Of a DNA stretch of 33,726 bases, positions 6,825-15,175 are shown piece after piece; position 1 is the first letter of the stretch, and every line of letters starts with the position of its first letter. The notes beneath the pieces are model-generated. The model ran no database searches. It saw only the letters and a list, made by a program, of their open reading frames with translations, and was not told the DNA's origin. Source of the stretch: Phycisphaera mikurensis NBRC 102666 (GTDB lineage: Bacteria; Planctomycetota; Phycisphaerae; Phycisphaerales; SM1A02). The DNA lies in contig CAMDUB010000021.1 in NCBI GenBank assembly GCA_945878575.1, forward strand, positions 1 through 33,726, in the 5' to 3' direction. Position numbers and translations under genes: made by a program.

Positions 6825-8609
6825 TCAGGACCTTCCAAAGTTTCGTTCGAGGTCACGCATGGTGATGCGCAACGCGGTGGGTCGACCGTGCGGGCACGCG
6901 GTGCCGCGCTCAATGCGATCGCGTAAATCAAGAAGCGCATCAATCTCTGTTGCTGACAATCGATCTCCTGCCTTCACTGATGCCTTGCATGCCATCATGT
7001 CAAGTACGGAATGCAGGGCTGATTCAAAGTCTGCGTGCCCGTCCTCAGCAATCTGCGCTAAAAGACCGGGGACGAACGCCGCTGGCTCAACGCCACGCCC
7101 AAGGAGAAATGTTGGATACGCATGCACCAAGACTGCACGCGGACCGACAGCGCCAAGCTCAATACCCAACCGTTCCAAGAGTGGACCCGCGTCAGCAATG
7201 GCTTCCACTGCGCGCGGATCAGTTTCAATGGCGACCGGCACCAGCATGCGCTGCGACTCCAACGGAGATGCCGCAATGCGTGCCTTCAGTTCTTCAAACA
7301 TGCCGCGCTCGTGCAGCGCATGTTGGTCAACCACCAAGATTCCTTCAGCGTCCTCTACAACTAAGTAACTGCCGTGCACCTGCATCACCCGACGCGCGGT
7401 GCGGTTTCCATGCAGCGTTTCCGGTACCGCGCTGACCAATGAGACCGGTGGGGTGGCATGCAGCGCCCGGTCAACGGCAAGCGCCGCGAAGTCACTGAAA
7501 TCGCTGGAGACCGTGCGGGACGTGTAGGTCGTTGGGTTCGTGTGGGTCGAGGAGATCGCGGGTACGAGGCTGTGCGCATGAGGCATCAGCGTGAATGAAG
7601 GCACCAGGTCAGCGGCGCGCAAGGCATCGCGCACCGCTCGCATCACGGATTGGTGAACAAAGTTCGGTTGCCGAAAGCGAACCTCGGTCTTGGCTGGATG
7701 CACGTTGACATCAACAAGTGATGGATCCATCTCCACCGCCACGAACGCGATGGGAGTTCGACCCGGATCAACCAGGCCGCGAAAGGCTTCTTTTACCGCG
7801 TGCGCAAGCGTGCGGTCGAGTACGGCGCGTCCGTTCAATGCAAACCGCAATGCACGCCCGGAACCACGCGCGAGTGATGGTCGTCCAACCAATCCCCACA
7901 GGGTGATCGGTGCCCCACCTTCCAAGACGGTGTCCGCGGTGACTTCCAACAATCCATCAGCGATTGATTCGCCCAATACGGCCAGCACGCGCCGGCGCGC
8001 ATCAGTGGTTGCGGGAAGATCAACACGCGTCTTGCCGTCCGCTACAAGCCGAAATGCAACGTCCGGGCGGCATAGAGCAATTGATTCCAGTACTTCTTCG
8101 ATGCGTCCCAGTTCCGTGCCTGCCGTGCGCAGAAACTTTCGTCGCGCTGGCACGTTGTGAAACAACTGTCGCACTTCAACCACCGTTCCGACTGGACAGC
8201 CGGCGGGACGCACTTCACTGGCAACGCCGCCATCCACTTCGATGCGTGCACCAGCGTCGCTCCCGGTGACTCGACTGGTGATTGAAAGGCGCGAAACGCT
8301 GGCGATGGAAGCGAGCGCCTCGCCGCGAAAGCCCATGGTGCCGATGGCGGCAAGATCATCGGAGGAAGAAATCTTGCTGGTGGCATGGCTCGCGATGGCA
8401 AGCGGAAGTTCGTCTGCGGCAATACCACCGCCATCGTCGGCCACCACGATGCGATCCACTCCACCACCTTCCACGGAGACCTCAATCCGTTGCGCACCGG
8501 CGTCGATGGCGTTCTCCACCAGCTCCTTGACGACGCTGGCCGGACGCTCCACCACCTCGCCCGCGGCAATTTGATCAACAAGCTGGCGCGGAAGAAGACG
8601 GATCGGCAT
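6825..8609 (-). CDS. mutL: DNA mismatch repair protein MutL (endonuclease type)
   Basis: This 594-residue GHKL ATPase couples mismatch recognition by MutS to strand incision. The N-terminal ATPase motifs are intact: ENAIDAGA (32-39), DDGGGI (58-63) and TMGFRGEALASIA (91-103). The C-terminal domain carries the metal-dependent nickase motif DQHALHERGMFE (428-439), then ACKASVK and CPHGRPT, which belong to the same active site. This MutL should therefore nick DNA itself, as in bacteria lacking MutH. Start ATG 8609 gives the standard MPIRLLPRQLVDQIAAGEV beginning. A TACAAT hexamer ends six bases before it, suggesting a leaderless message. No mutS is in the window. The downstream hydrolase-like gene is tightly linked. 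Confidence 0.97.
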   Translation of the reverse strand: MPIRLLPRQLVDQIAAGEVVERPASVVKELVENAIDAGAQRIEVSVEGGGVDRIVVADDGGGIAADELPLAIASHATSKISSSDDLAAIGTMGFRGEALASIASVSRLSITSRVTGSDAGARIEVDGGVASEVRPAGCPVGTVVEVRQLFHNVPARRKFLRTAGTELGRIEEVLESIALCRPDVAFRLVADGKTRVDLPATTDARRRVLAVLGESIADGLLEVTADTVLEGGAPITLWGLVGRPSLARGSGRALRFALNGRAVLDRTLAHAVKEAFRGLVDPGRTPIAFVAVEMDPSLVDVNVHPAKTEVRFRQPNFVHQSVMRAVRDALRAADLVPSFTLMPHAHSLVPAISSTHTNPTTYTSRTVSSDFSDFAALAVDRALHATPPVSLVSAVPETLHGNRTARRVMQVHGSYLVVEDAEGILVVDQHALHERGMFEELKARIAASPLESQRMLVPVAIETDPRAVEAIADAGPLLERLGIELGAVGPRAVLVHAYPTFLLGRGVEPAAFVPGLLAQIAEDGHADFESALHSVLDMMACKASVKAGDRLSATEIDALLDLRDRIERGTACPHGRPTALRITMRDLERNFGRS

Positions 8610-8615
8610 GCGCGG

Positions 8616-8621
8616 ATTGTA
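8616..8621 (-). promoter_or_regulatory. -10-like TACAAT, six bases before mutL
   Basis: TACAAT on the minus strand matches the sigma-70 -10 at five of six positions and ends six bases before the ATG, so transcription would begin at or next to the start codon. A TTGACG lies 22 bases upstream, too far for a normal -35. Confidence 0.4.
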
Positions 8622-8673
8622 AAGATCGCGCCGAGTACTGGACGTCAAGCGCCTTCCATGTCACACTACACCC

Positions 8674-9471
8674 ATGGAAACGCCTAGGACGGGCAGCAAT
8701 TCCGGTGCAGGACGCACCCCGGCACGGCCAAAGACCTCCACTGTTGCCATTGGTGACATTCATGGATGCGGGGCAGAGTTTGAGCAGTTGCTGCTCCTGG
8801 TCGATCGTTGGTTTCCCGGCGCACGCATCGTCTTGGTTGGGGATCTGTTCACCAAGGGACCAGAGCCGGGTCGGGTCGTGCGTGCCATCATGGATCGCCG
8901 CGCGCAGGGTCACCGAGTTGACCTCGTGTGTGGCAACCATGACCTGCGGCTCCTGAGCGCCGTGGTGCGCATGCAGTCAGGCGCCAGTATCGATCTCTTG
9001 CCACGCACCGAGCGCGTCGCTATTGAAATGCTGCAACGTGCCGGGCTGATGCGCGAAGCAACGTGGCTATTGACGGAGGCATGCGACCGCGTTGAGGTGC
9101 GACATCCACGCGGAGCTTGGACGGTTGTCCATGGCGGCATCGATCCGAAACTTGGGATTGAGAACACGCCCGATGATGTGAAGATCCACGTAAAGGCGGC
9201 CGAGGGCGAGCAGAATTGGTGGGAGCGCTATGACGGTTCCGAGGGGCTCATCATCGTCGGACATCGACCAGTGCGACAACCAATCATCCTTCGATCCGAA
9301 AGCGGCGCGCCGTACTTTGCAAACATTGATACGGGGTGCGCATACGGTGGTGCGTTGACTGCGTATTGCATTGAAGCAGATCAAGTGTTGCAAGTGCACG
9401 GCGAGACGCTGCCGATTCCGGGCATTGAAGTACCCACCGCGTTCCGCGGGCAGCGGTCCACGAGTGGTTGA
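8674..9471 (+). CDS. PPP-type metallophosphoesterase
   Basis: The 265-residue protein contains the full set of calcineurin-like metal-binding motifs in order: GDIHG, GDLFTKGP, CGNHD, HGGID and GHRPV. This combination fits the phosphoprotein phosphatase/ApaH-like branch, which removes phosphate from proteins or cleaves dinucleoside polyphosphates at a two-metal centre. The N-terminal 25 residues are low-complexity and probably not part of the fold. It diverges from mutL across 64 bases. CACACT ends six bases before the ATG, with TGGACG 17 bases further upstream, so it may be leaderless. The substrate cannot be told from sequence: Ser/Thr phosphatase or symmetrical Ap4A hydrolase are both possible. 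Confidence 0.88.
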   Translation: METPRTGSNSGAGRTPARPKTSTVAIGDIHGCGAEFEQLLLLVDRWFPGARIVLVGDLFTKGPEPGRVVRAIMDRRAQGHRVDLVCGNHDLRLLSAVVRMQSGASIDLLPRTERVAIEMLQRAGLMREATWLLTEACDRVEVRHPRGAWTVVHGGIDPKLGIENTPDDVKIHVKAAEGEQNWWERYDGSEGLIIVGHRPVRQPIILRSESGAPYFANIDTGCAYGGALTAYCIEADQVLQVHGETLPIPGIEVPTAFRGQRSTSG

Positions 9472-9509
9472 GTAGCGCGACGAATTGGTACGCAGATACG
9501 GGCTAGAAA

Positions 9510-11231
9510 TTAGCGAATATCGCGCATGACGATCGGCATTCTCCTGCCCGGACCGAACGCGCGCGCACTCAGGCGAATGATCACCGGAGCTTGGGCACGC
9601 TTGTACTGCGCCATGTCAATCGCACGCGTCCATCGCTCTACTAAAGCACGGTCAAGTTGGTGGGCCAGTGCAATTGAGTCTATGGAACGCTCTTCTTCCA
9701 CCCAGCCGCGAACGATGGCATCAAGCACTTCATACGGTGGAAGCGAGTCTTGGTCTGCCTGATCGGGTCGAAGTTCAGCGCTGGGAATCTTGGTGATACT
9801 CGCCTCAGGAATCGGCGGCTGGGAGCAGTGCCAATCTACGCCGGAAGCCAGCGCTAACTCTGGGTAATGGTCGTTTGCCCACCTCGCCAACGCCCATACG
9901 TCGGTCTTCAAGATGTCACCGATCGGGGCCAGTGCGCCGCACATGTCGCCATACAGCGTGGAATATCCAACTGCATATTCACTCTTATTTCCAGTGGCGA
10001 GCACCAACGCACCGGTGGCATTTGAGAATGCCATCAGTTGAATACCGCGCAGGCGACTTTGTAGATTCTCGTCAACCAATCCGTCCAGCACCGCACCCAC
10101 TTTGGCGAGGTGCGGGAGCAAATGGTTAGCCAACGCATCGTGCGCCGGTTCAATTGGTATCTCAAGCGCGCGCATACCCAGCCGCCGCGCCAAGTCCCAC
10201 GCATCAGCGCGGGAGCCATCGCTGGAGAACTTGCTGGGCATCAGTACCCCAGTGACACGGTCCGCGCCAATGGCAGCACACGCCAGCGCAGCAACCAGGG
10301 CACTGTCAATTCCGCCCGATAGTCCAAGCACCGCGTGACTATGGCCAGTCTTACGAAAATAGCCTGCAATTCCCGTGATAACGGAGTGCCAACGCTCGGC
10401 GTGCTCCGCTCCGGGAGTGTCCAGCGCAGGACTGCGCTCCGCGGCGCTGGGTGGGGCGTTGAAATCGTGCACCAGCGCATCCCTGCCCCAACGCGATGCA
10501 GAAATAGCGGTTCCATCAGGAAACACAATGCGCGCGTCACCATCAAAGACCAGATCATCGTCCGCTCCAGATGCGTTCAGCGAACACAGTGGAACGCCAC
10601 TGCGTTGTGCCGATGATCGCAAGATTGCCGTATGACGCGCGTGCTTTCCTGCTGCGCATGGACTTGCCGACGGACAGACGATCACAGTGGCACCCGCGGC
10701 AACGGACTCCGCAACCGGATCAATGGAATATGAGTGACCTGCGGCAACCGCGTCTTCAGCGCGCCACAGGTCTTCGCAGATGACAATGCCAACGCGCTGC
10801 GTGCCACAGGAAATCACCACGGGCGATCGACCCGCAGCAAAGTGCCGCGGCTCGTCAAAGACGTCGTAATCGGGAAGCAGCCGCTTGGCATAGGTTGCTT
10901 CCACACGACCGCCCCGCAGCACTGCCACCACATTCATGAGGGAAGAACCAGGACCGCCCACGTGCATGACGGTGCCAACAAGCACGGCAACATCGCCAGC
11001 GCCACCACTCTGCAGGCTGGCCGCCAACGCCACTACGGCGCGTTCGCAGCTCGCAACGAAACCTTCACGTTGCAGAAGGTCCCGCGGCGGATAGCCGACC
11101 ATGGCGAGTTCAGGAAAGACCACGCATTGCGCGCCGGCGCTGGAAAGTTCCACTGCACGATCAAGCATTCGCCGGGAATTACCGGGGACATCGCCAACGA
11201 GGGAATCGAAGCGTGCAAGCGCAATCCGCAT
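9510..11231 (-). CDS. nadE: Glutamine-dependent NAD+ synthetase
   Basis: The 573-residue enzyme makes NAD+ from nicotinate adenine dinucleotide, ATP and glutamine. The N-terminal nitrilase-type glutaminase domain shows the Glu-Lys-Cys triad: Glu41 in FPELAMVGYPPRDLL, Lys117 in AKRLLPDYDVF and Cys152 in VICEDLW. The C-terminal ammonia-dependent synthetase has the PP-loop SGGIDS at 305-310, followed by MPSKFSS and TGNKSEYAVGYSTLYGD. Length and domain order are those of the bacterial fused form. It lies 44 bases downstream of the HTH-receiver gene on the same strand, but TAGACT nine bases before the ATG could serve its own promoter. It converges with the phosphoesterase gene, and I see no clear terminator in the 38-base gap. 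Confidence 0.97.
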   Translation of the reverse strand: MRIALARFDSLVGDVPGNSRRMLDRAVELSSAGAQCVVFPELAMVGYPPRDLLQREGFVASCERAVVALAASLQSGGAGDVAVLVGTVMHVGGPGSSLMNVVAVLRGGRVEATYAKRLLPDYDVFDEPRHFAAGRSPVVISCGTQRVGIVICEDLWRAEDAVAAGHSYSIDPVAESVAAGATVIVCPSASPCAAGKHARHTAILRSSAQRSGVPLCSLNASGADDDLVFDGDARIVFPDGTAISASRWGRDALVHDFNAPPSAAERSPALDTPGAEHAERWHSVITGIAGYFRKTGHSHAVLGLSGGIDSALVAALACAAIGADRVTGVLMPSKFSSDGSRADAWDLARRLGMRALEIPIEPAHDALANHLLPHLAKVGAVLDGLVDENLQSRLRGIQLMAFSNATGALVLATGNKSEYAVGYSTLYGDMCGALAPIGDILKTDVWALARWANDHYPELALASGVDWHCSQPPIPEASITKIPSAELRPDQADQDSLPPYEVLDAIVRGWVEEERSIDSIALAHQLDRALVERWTRAIDMAQYKRAQAPVIIRLSARAFGPGRRMPIVMRDIR

Positions 11232-11240
11232 GGGATAGAC

Positions 11241-11246
11241 AGTCTA
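11241..11246 (-). promoter_or_regulatory. -10-like TAGACT before nadE
   Basis: TAGACT on the minus strand fits TANNNT and ends nine bases before the nadE start codon. Confidence 0.3.
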
Positions 11247-11275
11247 GGTGGCAACGCCGCAGTGCGGAGCCATTG

Positions 11276-11878
11276 TCAACCAGCGCGACGAGCATTCATC
11301 CGTGGCGCGGTGACTGTTTCCAGCAGTACCCGTACCGAATACGGCTTATGGATGACCGCTTCGAAACCGCGGCGAGTGAGCGAAGTGCCACCGTCGGGAA
11401 AGGCCGCGCCACTTGCGAAGAAGCGGGTGCGCGCGAAACTTGCGCGTGACCGAAGCGCAGTGATGAACGCCACCGGATCGCCCGCCGAGCAGTCAAACAC
11501 CACCACATCCGGCACTGAGGATCCACACGCAATCGCTGCGGAAAGCGCATCGGAAGCAGTCTCTACCGTGAAACTACCCAAATCCACCAAGACTTCGCGA
11601 ACGGTCTCCGTAGCGGTTCGGTCCAGGTCAACCAAGAGCACACGAGTTGAGGTTGTCGTTTGCGGCGCTTCGGCCGTAAACGGAATCCCGTGCGTGGTCA
11701 CAAAGTTCTCGAGCGCGGAAACATGAACACGACGATCACGCGAGCCAGGAATTCGATAGCCCTCAAGCCGACCGCCGTCGATCCACTTGCTCACGGTGCG
11801 CGCTGCAACATTGCAGATACGCGCAACTTCGCCAGTGGTGAGTGCTTCCTTTTCCGTGCCGAATGCGTTCTGTGCCAT
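11276..11878 (-). CDS. Orphan regulator: excisionase/MerR-type HTH followed by a receiver domain
   Basis: The 200-residue product has a helix-turn-helix at about residues 13-60 (LTTGEVARICNVAARTVSKW, then YRIPGSRDRRV) of the excisionase/MerR/BldC type. A receiver domain occupies about 78-195. The receiver keeps the acidic pair (Asp84, Asp86), the phosphoacceptor Asp129 in VVVFDCSAGDP and Lys178 in IHKPY, so phosphorylation is possible. The DNA-binding domain comes first, the reverse of most response regulators. No histidine kinase is adjacent. ATG 11878 begins MAQNAFGTEKEALTTGEVA; the longer frame upstream has no domain. GGAG lies 14 bases upstream. Two direct repeats at 11914-11950 could be an operator. 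The target genes are unknown. Confidence 0.82.
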   Translation of the reverse strand: MAQNAFGTEKEALTTGEVARICNVAARTVSKWIDGGRLEGYRIPGSRDRRVHVSALENFVTTHGIPFTAEAPQTTTSTRVLLVDLDRTATETVREVLVDLGSFTVETASDALSAAIACGSSVPDVVVFDCSAGDPVAFITALRSRASFARTRFFASGAAFPDGGTSLTRRGFEAVIHKPYSVRVLLETVTAPRMNARRAG

Positions 11879-11913
11879 GTGATTCTCAATGCTCCTTAAA
11901 GCGCGACATAGGT

Positions 11914-11950
11914 GCCACCGCATCCAGAAGTGGACGCAAAGCCACCGCAT
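11914..11950 (-). repeat. Pair of 10-bp direct repeats upstream of the HTH-receiver gene
   Basis: ATGCGGTGGC (minus strand) occurs at 11941-11950 and again at 11914-11923, with starts 27 bp apart. A -10-like CTATGT follows the second copy. The location upstream of a DNA-binding regulator suggests autoregulation, untested. Confidence 0.4.
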
Positions 11951-12006
11951 GAATCGGCGCCCCTGACCCCTGTCTGCAGCGCACATCACCGGATTTTTGA
12001 AGAAAT

Positions 12007-13266
12007 TCACTCCAGCGGGTCGCTGCGGGAGGTAATACGGACCCCGCGCGCGTGCAGGGCTTCAAACAGCTCCTGCGCATGGCTGCGGTCCCGAACCTCC
12101 ACAATGCATTGCACCGTCACGGTGGAAACATCGGCTTCGCCGAAAGTGCGTTCGTGGACGATGTCCTGAACACTCGCGCCGCACTTCGCTAGCGTGCCAG
12201 CAAGATCTGCCAAACCACCGGGGCGATCGCTAATCACTGCTACGAATTTCACAAGCCGACCATCAACTGCCAGTCCCTGCTCGATGACGCGGCTAAACAC
12301 TAACGGATCAATGTTGCCTCCACACAGAACCAGCGCCACGCGCTTGCCCTTCAGTGAATCCAACTTGCCTGCCAGGAATGCTGCCAGCGGGGCTGCACCA
12401 GCGCCTTCAACTACGCACTTCTCCAATTCAGCCAGCCGCAGAATTGCCAGCGCGATGGCGTTCTCATCAACCGCCACGCACTCATCGACGCGGGTTCGTG
12501 CAATCTCAAAACTACGGGCGCCAATTTCCGGCACGGCCAGACCGTCAGCGAGCGTGGCGACTGACGAAACGCGCACGGGCTTACCGGCGGCCATAGCGGC
12601 AGCGAAACTTGCGCATCGGGATGGCTCAACACCAACAATCCGTACGCGTGGAGCCAATTCTTTGGTTGCCAACGCAATACCAGCAATCAAGCCAGCGCCA
12701 CCGATCGGCACCACGATGGCATCAATGTTGGCAACTTGCTCCAGAATTTCCAGGCCGACGGTGCCCTGCCCGGCAACAATCGCTGCGTCGTTGAAGCCAT
12801 TGATGTAGGTGAGACGTTCATCGGCAACCAACAGATCCGCGCGGCTTCGAGCCTCGGCGATGTTGTCACCGTGATTCAGAACGCGCGCGCCAAGTTCACG
12901 ACAACGTCGCTGCTTTACGAGCGGGGCATGCGTTGGCATGACCACGGTCACTGGAATGCCAAGTCGCTTGCCGTGCAATGCCAACGCCAGCGCGTGATTG
13001 CCAGCACTCGCCGCGATGACGCCACGAGCGCGCTCTTCCGCGTTGAGCAGAAGCAAGGCGTTGCACGCCCCACGCTCCTTGAAGCTGCCGGCGCGTTGCT
13101 GGTATTCCAATTTGCAAAATACCTGTGCGCCGGTGATTGCTGAAAGCGCCGGGCTTTCAACACACGGCGTCACCAACACCCCGCCCGCGATGCGTTGCCG
13201 AGCTGCAACGATGTCCGCAAAGCAAACATCAGTGACAGCGTGCGCAGTCGCGTGAATGGTTGCCAT
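12007..13266 (-). CDS. ilvA: Threonine dehydratase with C-terminal ACT domain
   Basis: The 419-residue PLP enzyme deaminates threonine to 2-oxobutanoate, feeding isoleucine synthesis or catabolism. The Schiff-base Lys63 sits in SFKERGACNA, the phosphate-binding loop is GGAGLIAGIA, and the fold-type II core ends near residue 330. An ACT regulatory domain follows (KFVAVISDRPGGLADLAGTL, then IVHERTFGEADVSTVTVQC). A single ACT domain of this kind is found in the shorter TdcB/IlvA class, so biosynthetic versus catabolic use cannot be settled. ATG 13266 gives MATIHATAHAVTD; the upstream extension overlaps pckA. It begins 22 bases after the pckA stop on the same strand, implying one transcript. Confidence 0.94.
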   Translation of the reverse strand: MATIHATAHAVTDVCFADIVAARQRIAGGVLVTPCVESPALSAITGAQVFCKLEYQQRAGSFKERGACNALLLLNAEERARGVIAASAGNHALALALHGKRLGIPVTVVMPTHAPLVKQRRCRELGARVLNHGDNIAEARSRADLLVADERLTYINGFNDAAIVAGQGTVGLEILEQVANIDAIVVPIGGAGLIAGIALATKELAPRVRIVGVEPSRCASFAAAMAAGKPVRVSSVATLADGLAVPEIGARSFEIARTRVDECVAVDENAIALAILRLAELEKCVVEGAGAAPLAAFLAGKLDSLKGKRVALVLCGGNIDPLVFSRVIEQGLAVDGRLVKFVAVISDRPGGLADLAGTLAKCGASVQDIVHERTFGEADVSTVTVQCIVEVRDRSHAQELFEALHARGVRITSRSDPLE

Positions 13267-13288
13267 GGTCTGAGGTACCTCGGGCCGG

Positions 13289-14881
13289 TTAGGCCTTCGG
13301 ACCAGCCTTCCGGACGCCGTCACTCAGCGTGTATTTGGCGTCGTTGCCACGGAAACGCGTGGCGAGATCCTTCGCCATAGCGTCGTACGCAGCCTTGTCG
13401 GCCCAGGTGTTGCGGGGGTCAAGCACTTCGGTCGGAACACCAGGGACTGCGGTTGGCATGTGCAGACCAAAGATCGGATGCTCAACAAACTTGGCGTTCG
13501 CCAGTGATCCGTCCAGAACGGCCGAAAGAATGGCGCGGGTGTAACTCAACTTGAAGCGATTTCCAACGCCGTACGGCCCACCGGTCCAACCAGTGTTCAC
13601 CAGCCACACGGTGCTGCCATGCTGCTTGATCTTCTCCGCAAGCATGGCGGCGTATGCCATCGGCTCGCGCGGCATGAATGGTCCACCAAAGCACGCGCTG
13701 AAATTCGGAGTTGGCTCCTTGACGCCCGCCTCTGTACCAGCAAGCTTCGAGGTGTAGCCATTCACAAAGTAGTACTGCGCCTGTTCGGCGGTGAGCTTGG
13801 ACACCGGCGGAAGTACACCGAATGCGTCCGCAGAGAGGAAGATCACGTTCTTCGGATGCGTGCCCACTGATGGCATCACTGCGTCCGGCACGAAATCCAG
13901 CGGATAGGTAACGCGAGTGTTCTCGGTACGCGCGGCGCTTTCGTAATTCGGCACACGAGTCACCGGATCAACCACCACGTTCTCAATCACGCTGCCAAAG
14001 CGAATGGCGTTCCAGATCTGCGGCTCGCCTTCTTGGCTGAGATTGATGCATTTGGCGTAGCAGCCGCCCTCAAAGTTGAAGACGCCGCGGTCGGACCAGC
14101 CATGCTCATCGTCGCCAATCAGTCGGCGCTTCGGATCAGCAGAGAGAGTGGTCTTACCAGTACCCGAAAGTCCAAAGAAGACAGCAACATTCGAAGCGTC
14201 ATCCTTGGCCACGTTTGCAGAGCAGTGCATCGGGAACACGCCAACCTCAGGCAGGTCGTAGTTCATTGCATAGAAGATCGACTTCTTGATCTCACCCGCG
14301 TACCGAGTGCCCACAATGAGAACCAACTTGCGCTCCAAGCTCTGCACGATGCACAACTTGTTCTTCACGCCGTACTTGGCTGGGTCTTCCAGTTCAAGAC
14401 GCGAGGCATCGATGATGGTCCAGTCATTCTGCCAGGTCGGCAGCTCATTTGGCTCGGCGTTGATGAAGAGCGTCTTGGCGAACAGACTGTGCCATGCTTC
14501 TTCAGTGAAGACGGAAACCTTCAGGCGGTACTTGGTGTCCGCACCGGCATAGCCATCGAAACGGAACACGTCCTTCTTGGCACGCATGTATTCCATGACC
14601 TTTGCATGGATCAGGTCAAAGTGCGCAGGACTCACGGGCTGGTTGACCTTGCCCCAAGCGATGTTGCCGTGAATCTTGGCGGTGTCTTCGAGGTACTTGT
14701 CGTCCGGGCTGCGTCCCGTGCGCGCGCCGGTATCGCAGTTCAGTGCGCCGTTGGCGGCAAGCATTCCTTCGCCGCGGGCGATCGCCAATTCAACAAGGCG
14801 GGCCGCAGCAAGGTTGGCATGAATGGAGGCGGTACCGAAGTCTTGCTTCTGGCGGGCAGCGGAGGGCGCAGCGATGGTCAT
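13289..14881 (-). CDS. pckA: Phosphoenolpyruvate carboxykinase (ATP)
   Basis: The 530-residue enzyme converts oxaloacetate and ATP to phosphoenolpyruvate, CO2 and ADP at the start of gluconeogenesis. It shows the ATP-type signatures: NCDTGARTGRSPDDKY, the Walker A GLSGTGKTTLSAD, then LIGDDEHGWSDRGVFNFEGGC with the metal-binding acidic residues, and NTGWTGGPYGVG near the C-terminus. Length is typical. ATG 14881 starts MTIAAPSAARQKQDFG; the frame extends upstream but without family sequence. It is followed by ilvA on the same strand after 22 bases, pairing oxaloacetate and amino-acid carbon flow. Confidence 0.98.
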   Translation of the reverse strand: MTIAAPSAARQKQDFGTASIHANLAAARLVELAIARGEGMLAANGALNCDTGARTGRSPDDKYLEDTAKIHGNIAWGKVNQPVSPAHFDLIHAKVMEYMRAKKDVFRFDGYAGADTKYRLKVSVFTEEAWHSLFAKTLFINAEPNELPTWQNDWTIIDASRLELEDPAKYGVKNKLCIVQSLERKLVLIVGTRYAGEIKKSIFYAMNYDLPEVGVFPMHCSANVAKDDASNVAVFFGLSGTGKTTLSADPKRRLIGDDEHGWSDRGVFNFEGGCYAKCINLSQEGEPQIWNAIRFGSVIENVVVDPVTRVPNYESAARTENTRVTYPLDFVPDAVMPSVGTHPKNVIFLSADAFGVLPPVSKLTAEQAQYYFVNGYTSKLAGTEAGVKEPTPNFSACFGGPFMPREPMAYAAMLAEKIKQHGSTVWLVNTGWTGGPYGVGNRFKLSYTRAILSAVLDGSLANAKFVEHPIFGLHMPTAVPGVPTEVLDPRNTWADKAAYDAMAKDLATRFRGNDAKYTLSDGVRKAGPKA

Positions 14882-14965
14882 GGTGGAGTACTTTCCAAAA
14901 GAGGAGCGTAAAGGACGAAGGATACCGACTCGTTCGCCCGGTTCGTTGCTCAGAATCCCAGGGGA

Positions 14966-14994
14966 TTGACCCCCCTTCATCGTCCGGATACCAT
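14966..14994 (+). promoter_or_regulatory. Promoter of tRNA-His
   Basis: TTGACC (14966-14971), a 17-base spacer and TACCAT (14989-14994) lie 16 bases before the mature tRNA 5' end. Confidence 0.6.
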
Positions 14995-15010
14995 GGTTTT
15001 CCTTCACTAC

Positions 15011-15084
15011 GGCGGCCGTAGCTCAGTTGGTAGAGCATCGGGTTGTGATCCTGAAAGTCGCGGGTTCAAATCCCGTCGGTCGCC
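15011..15084 (+). tRNA. tRNA-His (anticodon GUG)
   Basis: The cloverleaf has acceptor GCGGCCG/CGGTCGC with the histidine-specific extra G (-1) opposite C73, D-stem GCTC/GAGC, anticodon stem TCGGG/CCTGA around loop TTGTGAT, and T-arm GCGGG-TTCAAAT-CCCGT. CCA is not encoded. Confidence 0.97.
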
Positions 15085-15094
15085 CGTTCATCAG

Positions 15095-15130
15095 ACCATC
15101 CCCGTTCTTATGCGGGGGTGGTTTGTTTTT
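15095..15130 (+). terminator. Rho-independent terminator of tRNA-His
   Basis: ACCATCCCCG (15095-15104) pairs with CGGGGGTGGT (15113-15122) with one G-T wobble, followed directly by TTGTTTTT. It is the clearest intrinsic terminator in the window. Confidence 0.88.
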
Positions 15131-15162
15131 GGGCAACTGGGCGCGGCGAACGCGGGAACCGC

Positions 15163-15168
15163 TATGGT
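15163..15168 (+). promoter_or_regulatory. -10-like TATGGT before the nitrilase gene
   Basis: TATGGT ends seven bases before ATG 15176. It also contains the alternative ATG at 15164, so promoter and alternative start cannot both be in use. Confidence 0.3.
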
Positions 15169-15175
15169 GCGCGCC

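Noticed and set aside
10734-11726. 330-codon open frame on the plus strand opposite nadE and the HTH-receiver gene
   Set aside because: It is a mirror of two well-supported genes, has no domain, and GC-rich DNA commonly leaves such antisense frames open.
14033-14911. 292-codon frame opposite pckA
   Set aside because: Fully antisense to a conserved enzyme; no recognisable sequence, promoter or ribosome site.
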